Assembly (NCBI RefSeq): GCF_014649535.1
Contig: NZ_BMTF01000002.1
Coordinates: 310,001-374,000 of the forward strand
Length of the DNA stretch: 64,000 nucleotides
DNA from: Streptomyces gelaticus
GTDB lineage: Bacteria; Actinomycetota; Actinomycetes; Streptomycetales; Streptomycetaceae
Reading direction: 5' to 3'
Under the pieces are notes generated by a model that searched no databases, was not told where the DNA came from, and was given only the letters and a program-made list of their open reading frames with translations. How positions within the stretch are numbered: position 1 is the stretch's first letter; each line of letters starts with the position of its first letter. Positions 20,910-30,590 of the stretch are shown here, in pieces. The position numbers and the translations under genes are program-made.

Positions 20910-21923
20910 TCAGCCCGCCGTGGCGGGCTGAGGCTGTTCGGCCGCGGGGCCGGGCACCGCGGCAACGGCCACGGGGCGCTCACGGAGCGACAGAAGCACC
21001 CGCACGAGCGCGATCCACACCAGGCACGAGCCCAGCATGTGCAGGCCGACCAGGATCTCCGGCGTGTCGGTGAAGTACTGCACGTACCCGATCACGCCCT
21101 GCCCCATCAGCACCAGGAAGAGGTCGCGGACGCGGTGCAGCGGGCCGATCGGCGCGTCGACGGCCTTCAGCACGAACCAGAGCGCGACGGTCAGGGCCAC
21201 CACGACCCAGGCCAGATCGGCGTGCAACTGCGAGATCATCTTCCAGTCGATCGGAATGCGGTGCACATCGCTGGAGTCGCCCGCGTGCCGTCCGGCGCCC
21301 GTGACCACCGTGCCGACCGCGACCAGCAGCCCCGCGGCGACCGCGAGCAGCCAGGTCAGCTGGGAGACCGCCTTGCCGACCAGCGGCCGGGGCGCCTCGT
21401 CGCCCTCGCGGACCCGCTGCCAGGTCACCATCGCGACAGTCAGCAGCGCCGTGGAGAGCAGGAAGTGCGCAGCGACGGTGTACGGGTTGAGGCCGACCAG
21501 CACCACGATGCCGCCGAGCACGGCGTTGCCCATGACCACCCAGAACTGCAGCCAGCCGAGCTTCGTCAGGCTGTGCCGCCAGGGCTTGGCGGACCGGGCG
21601 GCGATGATCGCCCAGCCGACGGCCGCGCACAGGACGTACGTCAGCATCCGGTTGCCGAACTCGATGGCGCCGTGGAAGCCCATCTCGCTCGTCGCCGTGA
21701 GGCTCTCGTCGGTGCACTTGGGCCAGGTCGGGCAGCCGAGGCCGGAGCCGGTGAGCCGCACAGCGCCACCGGTCACGACGATGACCACGGCCATGACGAC
21801 GGCCGACATGGCCGCACGGCGGACCGTACGGGGGGAGGGGGTCCATCGCTCGGCGATGTACAGGAGCGGGTTCCGCGCGGCTTGAGCGACTTCGGCTCGG
21901 GTCAGCTTGGGCACGCGCACCAT
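20910..21923 (-). CDS. ctaA: Haem A synthase (COX15/CtaA family)
   Basis: 337 aa with about eight transmembrane helices; converts haem O to haem A for aa3-type oxidase. The first extracytoplasmic loop has the paired cysteines GLGCPTWPKC seen in B. subtilis-type CtaA, and haem-ligand His residues are in EFGNRMLTY and YTVAAHFLLSTAL contexts. ATG 21923 (MVRVPKLTRAEV) is preferred to an upstream TTG at 21944. Confidence 0.93.
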   Translation of the reverse strand: MVRVPKLTRAEVAQAARNPLLYIAERWTPSPRTVRRAAMSAVVMAVVIVVTGGAVRLTGSGLGCPTWPKCTDESLTATSEMGFHGAIEFGNRMLTYVLCAAVGWAIIAARSAKPWRHSLTKLGWLQFWVVMGNAVLGGIVVLVGLNPYTVAAHFLLSTALLTVAMVTWQRVREGDEAPRPLVGKAVSQLTWLLAVAAGLLVAVGTVVTGAGRHAGDSSDVHRIPIDWKMISQLHADLAWVVVALTVALWFVLKAVDAPIGPLHRVRDLFLVLMGQGVIGYVQYFTDTPEILVGLHMLGSCLVWIALVRVLLSLRERPVAVAAVPGPAAEQPQPATAG

Positions 21924-21998
21924 CGTAGGCGGCGGCTTGTGCAAGCTTTCACGAGGGGGACGAGTTGCCCGAATCGTCGACGCAGCGCGTTCGCCGCC

Positions 21999-22766
21999 TC
22001 ACTCCCAGCGGAAGAACTTCGCCGCCGCGCCCAGCCCCAGTACCGCCCACACCGCCAGGATGCCGAGATCGCCCCACGGCATCGACGCGCCGTGCTGGAG
22101 CACCTCGCGCAGACCGTCGGACAGGGCCGCGATCGGCAGCAGCCCGAGAACCGACTGCGCCGCGTCCGGGAACTTGTCCAGCGGCACGACGACCCCGCCG
22201 CCGACCAGCAGCAGCAGGAAGACCAGGTTGGCCGCGGCGAGCGTCGCCTCCGCCTTGAGCGTCCCGGCCATCAGCAGCCCGAGTCCGGAGAAGGCCGCCG
22301 TGCCGAGCAGGAGCAACAGCATGACGGCGAAGGGGTTGCCGTGCGGCGACCAGCCCAGCGCGAACGCGATCACCGTGAGCAGCACCACCTGCAACACCTC
22401 GGTGACCAGCACCGCGAGGGTCTTGGCGGTCATCAGCGCCCAGCGCGGCAGCGGCGAGGCACCGAGCCGCTTGAGCACCCCGTAGCGCCGCTCGAAGCCG
22501 GTGGCGATGGCCTGGCCCGTGAAGGCCGTGGACATCACGGCCAGCGCGAGGATGCCGGGCGTCAGGAAGTCGACGGACTCGCCCGCGCCGGTGTCCACGA
22601 TGTCGACCGCGCTGAACAGCACCAGCAGCAGCGTCGGGATGATCACGGTCAGCAGCAGCTGCTCGCCGTTGCGCAGCAGCATCCGCGTCTCCAGGGCGGT
22701 CTGCGCGGTGATCATGCGGCCCAGCGGGGCGGCGCCCGGCCGGGGGGTGTACGTACCGGCGCTCAT
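21999..22766 (-). CDS. ABC-2 type transporter permease
   Basis: 255 aa, six hydrophobic segments, with the ABC-2 family pattern of an N-terminal helix after LETRMLLRNGEQLLLTVIIP and a conserved FERRYGVLKRLGASPLPRW cytoplasmic loop. Forms a drug/lipid-exporter-type ABC system with the ATPase encoded just upstream (ATGA overlap). Substrate unknown. Confidence 0.9.
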   Translation of the reverse strand: MSAGTYTPRPGAAPLGRMITAQTALETRMLLRNGEQLLLTVIIPTLLLVLFSAVDIVDTGAGESVDFLTPGILALAVMSTAFTGQAIATGFERRYGVLKRLGASPLPRWALMTAKTLAVLVTEVLQVVLLTVIAFALGWSPHGNPFAVMLLLLLGTAAFSGLGLLMAGTLKAEATLAAANLVFLLLLVGGGVVVPLDKFPDAAQSVLGLLPIAALSDGLREVLQHGASMPWGDLGILAVWAVLGLGAAAKFFRWE

Positions 22767-23689
22767 GCGCGCAGCTCCTTGCCGGTCAGTTCCAGGAAGA
22801 CGTCCTCCAGCGTGTGCCGCTCGACGGAGATGCCCGACGGCATCACTCCGTGCTGGGCGCACCAGGAGGTGACGGTGGCCAGCAGCTCCGGGTTGACGTC
22901 TCCGGAGATGCGGTACGCGCCCGGAAGGATCTCGGCCGCCTCCGTGCCGTCGGGCAGCGCCTTGAGCAGCGAGCCGATGTCGAGACCGGGAGGGCCGGTG
23001 AAGCGCAGGGTGTTCTCGGCGCCGCCCCGGCAGAGCGTCTCGGGGCTGCCCTGGGCGATGACCTTGCCCGCGTCGATGACGGCGACGTCGTCGGCGAGCT
23101 CCTCGGCCTCGTCCATGAAGTGTGTGGTGAGGACGACCGACACCCCGTCGCTGCGCAGCTCGCGCACGAGGTCCCAGGTGGAGCGGCGGGCCTGCGGGTC
23201 GAGGCCGGCGGTCGGCTCGTCGAGGAAGACCAGCTCGGGGCGGCCGACGACGGCCATCGCCAGGGCGAGCCGCTGCTGCTGGCCGCCGGAGAGCCGCCGG
23301 TAGGCCGTACGGCCGCAGCTGCCGAGGCCGAGGCGCTCGATCAGGGCGTCGACGTCCAGCGGGTGGGCATGGAGCTTCGCCATGTGGCGGAGCATCTCGT
23401 CGGCGCGCGCCCCGGAGTAGACGCCGCCCGACTGGAGCATCACGCCGATCCGGGGACGGAGCTTCTCCGCGTCGGCGACCGGGTCGAGGCCGAGGACCCG
23501 TACCGTCCCGGCGTCGGGGCGGCGGTAGCCCTCGCAGGTCTCGACGGTGGTGGTCTTGCCGGCGCCGTTCGGGCCGAGGACGGCGGTGACGGTGCCGGTG
23601 CGCACACACAGGTCGAGGCCGTCCACAGCGGTCTTGGGGCCGTACCGCTTCACCAGGCCGCGGACCTGTACGGCCGACTCGCTCTTCAT
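22763..23689 (-). CDS. ABC transporter ATP-binding protein
   Basis: 308 aa, single nucleotide-binding domain: Walker A LGPNGAGKTTT (about 38-48), signature LSGGQQQR, Walker B LVFLDEPTAGLD, and a H-loop in LTTHFMDEAEELAD. The long C-terminal tail is typical of DrrA/NatA-type exporter ATPases. Transcribed divergently from sufR with about 137 bp between the starts. Confidence 0.93.
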   Translation of the reverse strand: MKSESAVQVRGLVKRYGPKTAVDGLDLCVRTGTVTAVLGPNGAGKTTTVETCEGYRRPDAGTVRVLGLDPVADAEKLRPRIGVMLQSGGVYSGARADEMLRHMAKLHAHPLDVDALIERLGLGSCGRTAYRRLSGGQQQRLALAMAVVGRPELVFLDEPTAGLDPQARRSTWDLVRELRSDGVSVVLTTHFMDEAEELADDVAVIDAGKVIAQGSPETLCRGGAENTLRFTGPPGLDIGSLLKALPDGTEAAEILPGAYRISGDVNPELLATVTSWCAQHGVMPSGISVERHTLEDVFLELTGKELRA

Positions 23690-23740
23690 GGCCGGTAAGT
23701 CTAGGCAGGGGCGGAACGGGGCCCGTCTCCCGGGGCCGGA

Positions 23741-23754
23741 TTAGGTGACCCTAA
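23741..23754. promoter_or_regulatory. Inverted repeat TTAGG-N4-CCTAA between the ABC ATPase and sufR genes
   Basis: TTAGG (23741-23745) and CCTAA (23750-23754) with a TGAC spacer. It sits in the divergent promoter region and is separate from the SufR-type site. Could be an operator for either gene. Confidence 0.4.
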
Positions 23755-23790
23755 GTGATGAAGGGCACCGCAGATCGTTTCGGACCGTGG

Positions 23791-23829
23791 TTGTCAGGGC
23801 CGGATGAATTACGCAACAATGGCGTTGTG
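23791..23829 (+). promoter_or_regulatory. suf operon promoter with SufR-type operator
   Basis: TTGTCA (23791-23796) and AACAAT (23815-23820) with an 18-bp spacer make a reasonable promoter. CAAC-AATGGC-GTTG (23814-23827) exactly matches the CAAC-N6-GTTG operator that I recall being described for Streptomyces SufR. It overlaps the -10 and reaches the first base of the GTG start codon, so the message would be leaderless and directly blocked by the repressor. Confidence 0.75.
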
Positions 23830-24576
23830 AAATACGGCGAGGCCAAGCGGGAATCACCGCAGGAGGAACTCGCGACCGGCGAGCGCTCGACGCGCAACCG
23901 GGTCGCGCGCTCCATCCTGGACCACGGCCCGTCCACCGTCGCCGAGCTGGCCAAGCGCCTCGGTCTCACCCAGGCCGCGGTCCGCCGCCATCTCGACGCC
24001 CTCGTCTCCGACAGCGTCGTCGAGGCCCGTGAGCAGCGGGTCTACGGGGCGCGGACCCGCGGCCGCCCGGCCAAGGTGTTCGCCCTCACCGACTGCGGCC
24101 GGGACGCCTTCGACCAGTCCTACGACAAGCTCGCGGCGGACGCCCTGGGGTGGATCGCCGAGACCGCGGGTGAGGAAGCGGTCACCGCTTTCGCCCACGC
24201 CAGGCTCGCGGCCCAGTCCGAGGCGTACCGCACGGCGGTCGAGGCCGCGGACCCCGGGGCCCGCACCGAGGCGTTGGCCAAGGTCTTGTCCGCCGACGGG
24301 TACGCTGCTACGGCGCGTAGCGCGCCCGGTCCGCAGCAGGGCGAGCAGCTGTGCCAGCACCACTGCCCGGTCGCCCATGTCGCCGAGCAGTACCCGCAGC
24401 TGTGCGAGGCGGAGACGGAGTTCTTCTCCAGCCTCCTCGGGACGCATGTGCAGCGTCTGGCCACCATCGCCCACGGCGACGGTGTGTGCACGACGTACAT
24501 TCCGCGCAGCGGCCACCCAGCACCACAGACCACCAATTCAGCATCTGCAAGCACGGCCGGGAGGAACCCCGCATGA
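23827..24576 (+). CDS. sufR: SufR, Fe-S-sensing repressor of the suf operon
   Basis: 249 aa. N-terminal winged helix ([30 protein letters not shown]) and a C-terminal cysteine cluster [21 protein letters not shown], the expected [4Fe-4S] ligands, plus [11 protein letters not shown]. In Streptomyces and cyanobacteria holo-SufR represses suf genes when clusters are plentiful. GTG 23827 is chosen because it aligns with the expected N-terminus and with the promoter/operator arrangement; no ribosome binding site is present upstream. Coupled to sufB by ATGA. Confidence 0.93.
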   Translation: MKYGEAKRESPQEELATGERSTRNRVARSILDHGPSTVAELAKRLGLTQAAVRRHLDALVSDSVVEAREQRVYGARTRGRPAKVFALTDCGRDAFDQSYDKLAADALGWIAETAGEEAVTAFAHARLAAQSEAYRTAVEAADPGARTEALAKVLSADGYAATARSAPGPQQGEQLCQHHCPVAHVAEQYPQLCEAETEFFSSLLGTHVQRLATIAHGDGVCTTYIPRSGHPAPQTTNSASASTAGRNPA

Positions 24577-25994
24577 CGCTCCCCACGGAGACTGCCCACC
24601 CTGAGCTCGAGGGCCTGGGCACGTACGAATTCGGCTGGGCCGACTCCGACGCGGCAGGCGCCGCGGCCAAGCGCGGGCTCTCCGAGGAGGTCGTCCGCGA
24701 CATCTCGGCGAAGAAGAGCGAGCCCGAGTGGATGCTGAAGCTGCGCCTCAAGGGCCTCAGGCTCTTCGACAAGAAGCCCATGCCGAACTGGGGCTCCGAC
24801 CTGTCGGGCATCGACTTCGACAACATCAAGTACTTCGTGCGGTCCACGGAGCAGCAGGCGGAGTCCTGGGAGGACCTGCCCGAGGACATCAAGAACACCT
24901 ACGACAAGCTCGGCATCCCGGAGGCGGAGAAGCAGCGCCTGGTCGCCGGTGTCGCCGCGCAGTACGAGTCCGAGGTCGTCTACCACCAGATCCGTGAGGA
25001 CCTGGAGGAGCAGGGCGTCATCTTCCTCGACACCGACACCGCGCTGAAGGAGCACCCGGAGCTCTTCAAGGAGTACTTCGGCACCGTCATCCCGGTCGGC
25101 GACAACAAGTTCGCCTCGCTGAACTCGGCCGTGTGGTCCGGCGGCTCGTTCATCTACGTGCCCAAGGGTGTCCACGTCGACATCCCGCTGCAGGCCTACT
25201 TCCGCATCAACACGGAGAACATGGGCCAGTTCGAGCGGACGCTGATCATCGTCGACGAGGACGCCTACGTCCACTACGTCGAGGGCTGCACCGCCCCGAT
25301 CTACTCCTCCGACTCGCTGCACTCCGCGGTCGTCGAGATCATCGTGAAGAAGGGCGGCCGCTGCCGCTACACGACCATCCAGAACTGGTCGAACAACGTC
25401 TACAACCTGGTCACCAAGCGCGCCGTGGCCTACGAGGGCGCGACCATGGAGTGGGTCGACGGCAACATCGGCTCCAAGGTCACCATGAAGTACCCCGCCG
25501 TCTACCTGATGGGTGAGCACGCCAAGGGCGAGACCCTTTCCATCGCCTTCGCGGGCGAGGGCCAGCACCAGGACGCCGGCGCCAAGATGGTCCACATGGC
25601 GCCGAACACCTCCTCCAACATCGTCTCCAAGTCGGTGGCGCGGGGCGGCGGCCGCACCTCCTACCGCGGTCTGATCGAGATCGGCGAGGGCGCGCCGGGC
25701 GCGAAGTCCAACGTGCTCTGTGACGCGCTGCTGGTCGACACCATCTCGCGCTCCGACACCTACCCCTACGTCGACGTCCGCGAGGACGACGTGTCGATGG
25801 GGCACGAGGCGACCGTCTCCAAGGTCTCCGAGGACCAGCTCTTCTACCTGATGAGCCGCGGTCTGACGGAGTTCGAGGCGATGGCGATGATCGTGCGCGG
25901 CTTCGTCGAGCCGATCGCCAAGGAGCTGCCGATGGAGTACGCCCTTGAGCTCAACCGGCTGATCGAGCTGCAGATGGAGGGTTCGGTCGGCTAG
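24573..25994 (+). CDS. sufB: Fe-S cluster scaffold subunit SufB
   Basis: 473 aa, the scaffold core of the SufBC2D complex. Highly conserved blocks are [41 protein letters not shown] and [22 protein letters not shown] 24573 has GGGAGGAA upstream and overlaps the sufR stop. Complete and intact. Confidence 0.98.
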   Translation: MTLPTETAHPELEGLGTYEFGWADSDAAGAAAKRGLSEEVVRDISAKKSEPEWMLKLRLKGLRLFDKKPMPNWGSDLSGIDFDNIKYFVRSTEQQAESWEDLPEDIKNTYDKLGIPEAEKQRLVAGVAAQYESEVVYHQIREDLEEQGVIFLDTDTALKEHPELFKEYFGTVIPVGDNKFASLNSAVWSGGSFIYVPKGVHVDIPLQAYFRINTENMGQFERTLIIVDEDAYVHYVEGCTAPIYSSDSLHSAVVEIIVKKGGRCRYTTIQNWSNNVYNLVTKRAVAYEGATMEWVDGNIGSKVTMKYPAVYLMGEHAKGETLSIAFAGEGQHQDAGAKMVHMAPNTSSNIVSKSVARGGGRTSYRGLIEIGEGAPGAKSNVLCDALLVDTISRSDTYPYVDVREDDVSMGHEATVSKVSEDQLFYLMSRGLTEFEAMAMIVRGFVEPIAKELPMEYALELNRLIELQMEGSVG

Positions 25995-26053
25995 CGCGGC
26001 CTGACGACCGGATTCCCCGACCACTGACAGAGAAAGCGAGCACTACGACAGCC

Positions 26054-27235
26054 ATGGCTGAGGCTCAGAACATTCCGGCGGGTTCCACCACCACCGGGTC
26101 CATCGCGGTGGCCGCCGAGTCGACCGTCGCCACGCGCATGAGCGCGCCCCCGTCCTTCGACGTCGCGGACTTCCCGGTCCCGCACGGCCGCGAGGAGGAG
26201 TGGCGGTTCACCCCGCTGGAGCGGCTGCGCGGGCTGCACGACGGCACGGCCGTCGCCACCAGCGGCGCCGTGAAGGTCGCGATCGAGGCTCCCGAAGGTG
26301 TCACGGTCGAGACCGTCGGCCGCGACGACTCCCGGCTAGGGAAAGCCGGTACCCCGGTGGACCGCGTCGCCGCCCAGGCGTACACGTCCTTCGAGCAGGC
26401 GTCCGTCGTCACGGTCGCCAAGGAGGCCGTGCTCACCGAGCCGATCCGCATCACGGTGCACGGCGAGGGCGGTGTGGCCTACGGCCACCAGGTCGTCGAG
26501 CTGGGTGCCTTCGCCGAGGCCGTCGTCGTCATCGACCACACCGGTGACGCGGTGCTCGCCGCCAACGTGGACTACGTCCTCGGTGACGGCGCGAAGCTCA
26601 CCGTCGTCTCCGTGCAGGACTGGGACGAGACCGCGGTCCACGTCGGCCAGCACAACGCGCTGGTCGGCCGGGACGCCTCGTTCAAGTCGATCGTCGTCAC
26701 CTTCGGCGGCGACCTCGTCCGGCTGCACCCGCGCGTCGCCTACGCGGGCACCGGCGGCGAGGCCGAGCTCTTCGGTCTGTACTTCACCGACAAGGGCCAG
26801 CACCAGGAGCACCGCCTCCTGGTCGACCACAACACCCCGCACTGCAAGTCCAACGCCGCCTACAAGGGCGCGCTCCAGGGCGACGGCGCACACGCCGTGT
26901 GGATCGGTGACGTGCTCATCCAGGCCAGGGCCGAGGGCACCGACACCTACGAGATGAACCGCAACCTCGTCCTCACGGACGGCGCGCGGGTCGACTCCGT
27001 GCCGAACCTGGAGATCGAGACCGGCGAGATCGTCGGCGCCGGCCACGCCTCCGCGACCGGCCGGTTCGACGACGAGCAGCTCTTCTACCTGATGTCCCGC
27101 GGCATCGAGGCCGAGGAGGCCCGCCGGCTCGTCGTGCGCGGCTTCTTCGCCGAGCTCGTCCAGCAGATCGGTCTGCCGGACGTCGAGGCGCGGCTGCTGG
27201 AGAAGATCGAGGCCGAGCTGAAGGCATCCGTCTGA
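26054..27235 (+). CDS. sufD: Fe-S cluster assembly protein SufD
   Basis: 393 aa, beta-helix partner of SufB. The C-terminal part shares the SufB/D pattern ([44 protein letters not shown]). The N-terminal 50 residues include a Ser/Thr/Ala-rich lead before FPVPHGREEEWRFTPLERL. The stop overlaps the next ATG by one base. Confidence 0.97.
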   Translation: MAEAQNIPAGSTTTGSIAVAAESTVATRMSAPPSFDVADFPVPHGREEEWRFTPLERLRGLHDGTAVATSGAVKVAIEAPEGVTVETVGRDDSRLGKAGTPVDRVAAQAYTSFEQASVVTVAKEAVLTEPIRITVHGEGGVAYGHQVVELGAFAEAVVVIDHTGDAVLAANVDYVLGDGAKLTVVSVQDWDETAVHVGQHNALVGRDASFKSIVVTFGGDLVRLHPRVAYAGTGGEAELFGLYFTDKGQHQEHRLLVDHNTPHCKSNAAYKGALQGDGAHAVWIGDVLIQARAEGTDTYEMNRNLVLTDGARVDSVPNLEIETGEIVGAGHASATGRFDDEQLFYLMSRGIEAEEARRLVVRGFFAELVQQIGLPDVEARLLEKIEAELKASV

Positions 27236-27552
27236 TGGCCTTCGTCAAAGCCTGCGCGCTGAGTGAGCTGGAGGACGACACCCCGAAGCGGGTGGAGCTC
27301 GACGGCGTCCCGGTGTCCGTCGTCCGTACCGAGGGCGAGGTGTACGCGATCAACGACATCTGCTCGCACGCGAACGTCTCACTGTCCGAGGGAGAGGTCG
27401 AGGACTGCATGATCGAGTGCTGGCTGCACGGCTCCAGCTTCGACCTGCGCACCGGCAAGCCGTCCGGCCTTCCCGCGACGCGCCCCGTCCCCGTATACCC
27501 CGTCAAGATCGAAGGGGACGATGTGCTCGTCTCCGTCACCCAGGAGTCCTGA
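27235..27552 (+). CDS. Rieske-type [2Fe-2S] ferredoxin in the suf operon
   Basis: 105 aa. Rieske motif C-x-H (ICSHANVS) and C-x-x-H (ECWLHGSSFDLRTG), resembling aromatic dioxygenase ferredoxins. Genes like this sit between sufD and sufC in many actinobacteria; it may supply electrons or serve as a first cluster acceptor, but this is inference. Overlaps the sufD stop. Confidence 0.93.
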   Translation: MAFVKACALSELEDDTPKRVELDGVPVSVVRTEGEVYAINDICSHANVSLSEGEVEDCMIECWLHGSSFDLRTGKPSGLPATRPVPVYPVKIEGDDVLVSVTQES

Positions 27553-27559
27553 GTCACCC

Positions 27560-28351
27560 ATGGCAACGCTTGAAATCCGCGACCTGCACGTCTCCGTCGA
27601 GGCCGACAACGCCACGAAGGAGATCCTCAAGGGCGTCGACCTGACCGTGAAGCAGGGCGAGACCCACGCCATCATGGGCCCCAACGGGTCCGGCAAGTCC
27701 ACCCTCGCGTACTCCCTCGCGGGTCACCCCAAGTACACGATCACCAGCGGTTCGGTGACCCTGGACGGCGAGGACGTCCTGGAGATGACCGTCGACGAGC
27801 GGGCCCGCGCCGGTCTGTTCCTCGCGATGCAGTACCCGGTCGAGATCCCCGGTGTCTCGGTCTCCAACTTCCTCCGGACCTCCGCCACCGCCGTCCGCGG
27901 CGAGGCGCCCAAGCTGCGCACCTGGGTGAAGGAGGTCAAGGAGACGATGGGCCGGCTCCAGATGGACCCGGCGTTCGCCGAGCGCAACGTCAACGAGGGC
28001 TTCTCCGGCGGTGAGAAGAAGCGCCACGAGATCCTTCAGCTGGAGCTGCTCAAGCCGAAGGTCGCGATCCTCGACGAGACCGACTCCGGTCTGGACGTCG
28101 ACGCCCTGCGCATCGTCTCCGAGGGCGTCAACCGGGTCCGCGAGACCGGCGAGGTCGGCACCCTGCTGATCACGCACTACACGCGGATCCTCCGCTACAT
28201 CAAGCCCGACTTCGTGCACGTCTTCGCCAACGGCCGCATTGCCGAGTCCGGCGGCGCCGAGCTCGCCGACAAGCTGGAGAACGAGGGCTACGAGGCATAT
28301 GTGAAGGGTGGCCCCGTGAGCGGAGCGAACTCAGGAGGTGCAGTCGCGTGA
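27560..28351 (+). CDS. sufC: Fe-S assembly ATPase SufC
   Basis: 263 aa ABC-type ATPase driving SufBC2D. Walker A MGPNGSGKSTL, the SufC-specific FSGGEKKRHEILQLELLKP signature and Walker B VAILDETDSGLDVDAL are present. ATG 27560 is 8 bases after the ferredoxin stop. Four-base overlap with sufS. Confidence 0.98.
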   Translation: MATLEIRDLHVSVEADNATKEILKGVDLTVKQGETHAIMGPNGSGKSTLAYSLAGHPKYTITSGSVTLDGEDVLEMTVDERARAGLFLAMQYPVEIPGVSVSNFLRTSATAVRGEAPKLRTWVKEVKETMGRLQMDPAFAERNVNEGFSGGEKKRHEILQLELLKPKVAILDETDSGLDVDALRIVSEGVNRVRETGEVGTLLITHYTRILRYIKPDFVHVFANGRIAESGGAELADKLENEGYEAYVKGGPVSGANSGGAVA

Positions 28352-29604
28352 CACAGCTGCCGGGCCTCCTCGACACCGAGGCGATCCGCAAGGACTTCCC
28401 CCTGCTGGATCGGACGGTCCACGACGGGAAGAAGGTCGTCTACCTGGACAGCGCTGCGACCTCGCAGAAGCCGCGCCAGGTGCTCGACGCCCTCAACGAG
28501 TACTACGAGCGGCACAACGCCAACGTGCACCGCGGTGTGTACACGATCGCGGAGGAGGCCACGGCGCTGTACGAAGGCGCCCGTGACAAGGTCGCCGCGT
28601 TCATCAACGCACCCAGCCGCGACGAGGTGATCTTCACCAAGAACGCCTCCGAGTCGCTCAACCTCGTGGCCAACATGCTCGGCTGGGCCGACGAGCCCTA
28701 CCGGGTGGACCACGACACCGAGATCGTCACCACGGAGATGGAGCACCACTCCAACATCGTGCCGTGGCAGCTGCTCTCGCAGCGCACGGGCGCGAAGCTG
28801 AAGTGGTTCGGCATCACCGACGACGGCCGCCTCGACCTGTCCAACATCGAGGAGATCATCACGGAGAAGACGAAGATCGTCTCCTTCACCCTGGTCTCCA
28901 ACATCATGGGCACGATCAACCCGGTCGAGAAGATCATCCGCCGGGCCCAGCAGGTCGGCGCGCTGGTCTGCATCGACGCCTCGCAGGCCGCCCCGCACAT
29001 GGTGCTCGACGTGCAGGCGCTGCAGGCCGACTTCGTGGCCTTCACCGGTCACAAGATGGTCGGCCCGACCGGTATCGGCGTGCTCTGGGGACGGCAGGAG
29101 CTCCTGGAGGACCTGCCGCCGTTCCTCGGTGGCGGCGAGATGATCGAGACCGTGTCGATGCACTCGTCGACGTACGCCCCCGCGCCGCACAAGTTCGAGG
29201 CCGGTACGCCCCCGATCGCCCAGGCCGTCGGCCTCGGCGCTGCCGTGGACTACCTCTCGGCGATCGGCATGGAGAAGATCTACCGCCATGAGCACGCGAT
29301 CACCGAGTACGCGGTGAAGCGGCTCCTGGAGGTCCCGGACCTCCGGATCATCGGTCCGGCGACCGCCGAGGACCGCGGCGCCACGATCTCCTTCACGCTC
29401 GGCGACATCCACCCGCACGACGTGGGCCAGGTGCTCGACGAGCAGGGCATCGCGGTCCGGGTCGGACACCACTGCGCACGGCCGGTCTGCCTGCGGTACG
29501 GAATTCCTGCGACCACGCGAGCGTCGTTCTATCTGTACTCCACGCCCGCCGAGGTCGACGCCCTGGTGGACGGCCTGGAGCACGTACGGAACTTTTTCGG
29601 ATAA
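28348..29604 (+). CDS. sufS: Cysteine desulfurase SufS
   Basis: 418 aa PLP enzyme releasing sulfur from cysteine. PLP lysine in FTGHKMVGPTGIGVLWG, active-site cysteine in VRVGHHCARPVC, and the cofactor region SQAAPHMVLDVQ. GTG start overlapping sufC. Partner acceptor SufU is encoded next. Confidence 0.98.
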   Translation: MTQLPGLLDTEAIRKDFPLLDRTVHDGKKVVYLDSAATSQKPRQVLDALNEYYERHNANVHRGVYTIAEEATALYEGARDKVAAFINAPSRDEVIFTKNASESLNLVANMLGWADEPYRVDHDTEIVTTEMEHHSNIVPWQLLSQRTGAKLKWFGITDDGRLDLSNIEEIITEKTKIVSFTLVSNIMGTINPVEKIIRRAQQVGALVCIDASQAAPHMVLDVQALQADFVAFTGHKMVGPTGIGVLWGRQELLEDLPPFLGGGEMIETVSMHSSTYAPAPHKFEAGTPPIAQAVGLGAAVDYLSAIGMEKIYRHEHAITEYAVKRLLEVPDLRIIGPATAEDRGATISFTLGDIHPHDVGQVLDEQGIAVRVGHHCARPVCLRYGIPATTRASFYLYSTPAEVDALVDGLEHVRNFFG

Positions 29605-29628
29605 TGGGCGAGCGGCTGAGGTTGACTG

Positions 29629-30084
29629 GTGAAGCTTGATTCCATGTACCAGGAAGTGATCCTGGACCACTACAAGCACCCCCACGGGCGCGGCCTGCGG
29701 GACGGCGACGCCGAGGTGCACCACGTCAACCCGACGTGCGGCGACGAGATCACTCTCCGGGTGAAGTACGACGGCGAGACCATCGTCGATGTGTCGTACG
29801 AGGGTCAGGGCTGCTCCATCAGCCAGGCCAGCGCCTCCGTGCTGAACGACCTCCTGGTCGGCAAGGAGCTGGGCCAGGCGCAGAAGATCCAGGAGACCTT
29901 CCTGGAGCTGATGCAGTCCAAGGGCCAGCTGGAGCCCGACGACGCGATGGAGGAGGTGCTGGAGGACGCGGTCGCGTTCGCCGGCGTCTCGAAGTACCCG
30001 GCCCGGGTGAAGTGCGCGCTGCTGAGCTGGATGGCGTGGAAGGACGCGACGGCGAAAGCGCTGTCCGAAGGGAAGACGGCATGA
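29629..30084 (+). CDS. sufU: Sulfur-transfer protein SufU
   Basis: 151 aa. Zinc/sulfur ligands in NPTCGDEI, GQGCSISQASAS and the C-terminal VKCALLSW. In Gram-positives SufU accepts persulfide from SufS. GTG 29629 gives the usual start MKLDSMYQEVILDHYK. Coupled to the next gene by ATGA. Confidence 0.97.
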   Translation: MKLDSMYQEVILDHYKHPHGRGLRDGDAEVHHVNPTCGDEITLRVKYDGETIVDVSYEGQGCSISQASASVLNDLLVGKELGQAQKIQETFLELMQSKGQLEPDDAMEEVLEDAVAFAGVSKYPARVKCALLSWMAWKDATAKALSEGKTA

Positions 30085-30416
30085 GCGAGAACGAGACCCT
30101 GAGCAAGCCGGCCTCCGAGGAGGAGGTCCGCGAGGCCCTGTACGACGTGGTCGACCCCGAGCTGGGCATCGATGTCGTCAACCTGGGCCTGATCTACGGC
30201 ATCCACATCGACGACGCCAATATCGCCACCCTCGACATGACGCTGACGTCCGCGGCCTGCCCGCTGACCGATGTCATCGAGGACCAGGCGAAGTCGGCGA
30301 CCGACGGCATCGTCAACGAGCTGCGGATCAACTGGGTCTGGATGCCGCCGTGGGGCCCGGACAAGATCACGGACGACGGGCGGGAGCAGCTGCGCGCCCT
30401 GGGCTTCAACGTCTGA
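30081..30416 (+). CDS. sufT: SufT / MIP18-family metal-sulfur cluster assembly factor
   Basis: 111 aa DUF59 domain (VREALYDVVDPELGIDVVNLGLIYG; SAACPLTDVIEDQ). These small proteins help mature or deliver Fe-S clusters. It overlaps sufU by four bases and ends the operon ahead of a terminator. Confidence 0.93.
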   Translation: MSENETLSKPASEEEVREALYDVVDPELGIDVVNLGLIYGIHIDDANIATLDMTLTSAACPLTDVIEDQAKSATDGIVNELRINWVWMPPWGPDKITDDGREQLRALGFNV

Positions 30417-30442
30417 GACGTCCGAGCCCCCGCGAACGACGA

Positions 30443-30473
30443 AACGGCTCCCGGCGCCGCGCCGGGGGCCGTT
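30443..30473 (+). terminator. Terminator of the suf operon
   Basis: AACGGCTCCCGGCG (30443-30456) pairs with CGCCGGGGGCCGTT (30460-30473) with a T.G wobble and a 3-base loop, followed by a T-rich CATTGTTT. Confidence 0.8.
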
Positions 30474-30515
30474 CGTCATTGTTTCGCCTGCCGTTCGTCG
30501 TTGTTTCGCCTGCCG
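30472..30515 (+). repeat. 22-bp tandem duplication downstream of the suf terminator
   Basis: Two adjacent 22-bp copies at 30472-30493 and 30494-30515 reading TTCGTC(A/G)TTGTTTCGCCTGCCG, with one mismatch. The first copy begins at the last bases of the suf terminator stem. Confidence 0.92.
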
Positions 30516-30590
30516 TACGCATGATGTGTGTCCCTCGTTGGCACGGGTACCGGAACGTACCCGCGACACCACGCCGACGAGAGGCATGCC

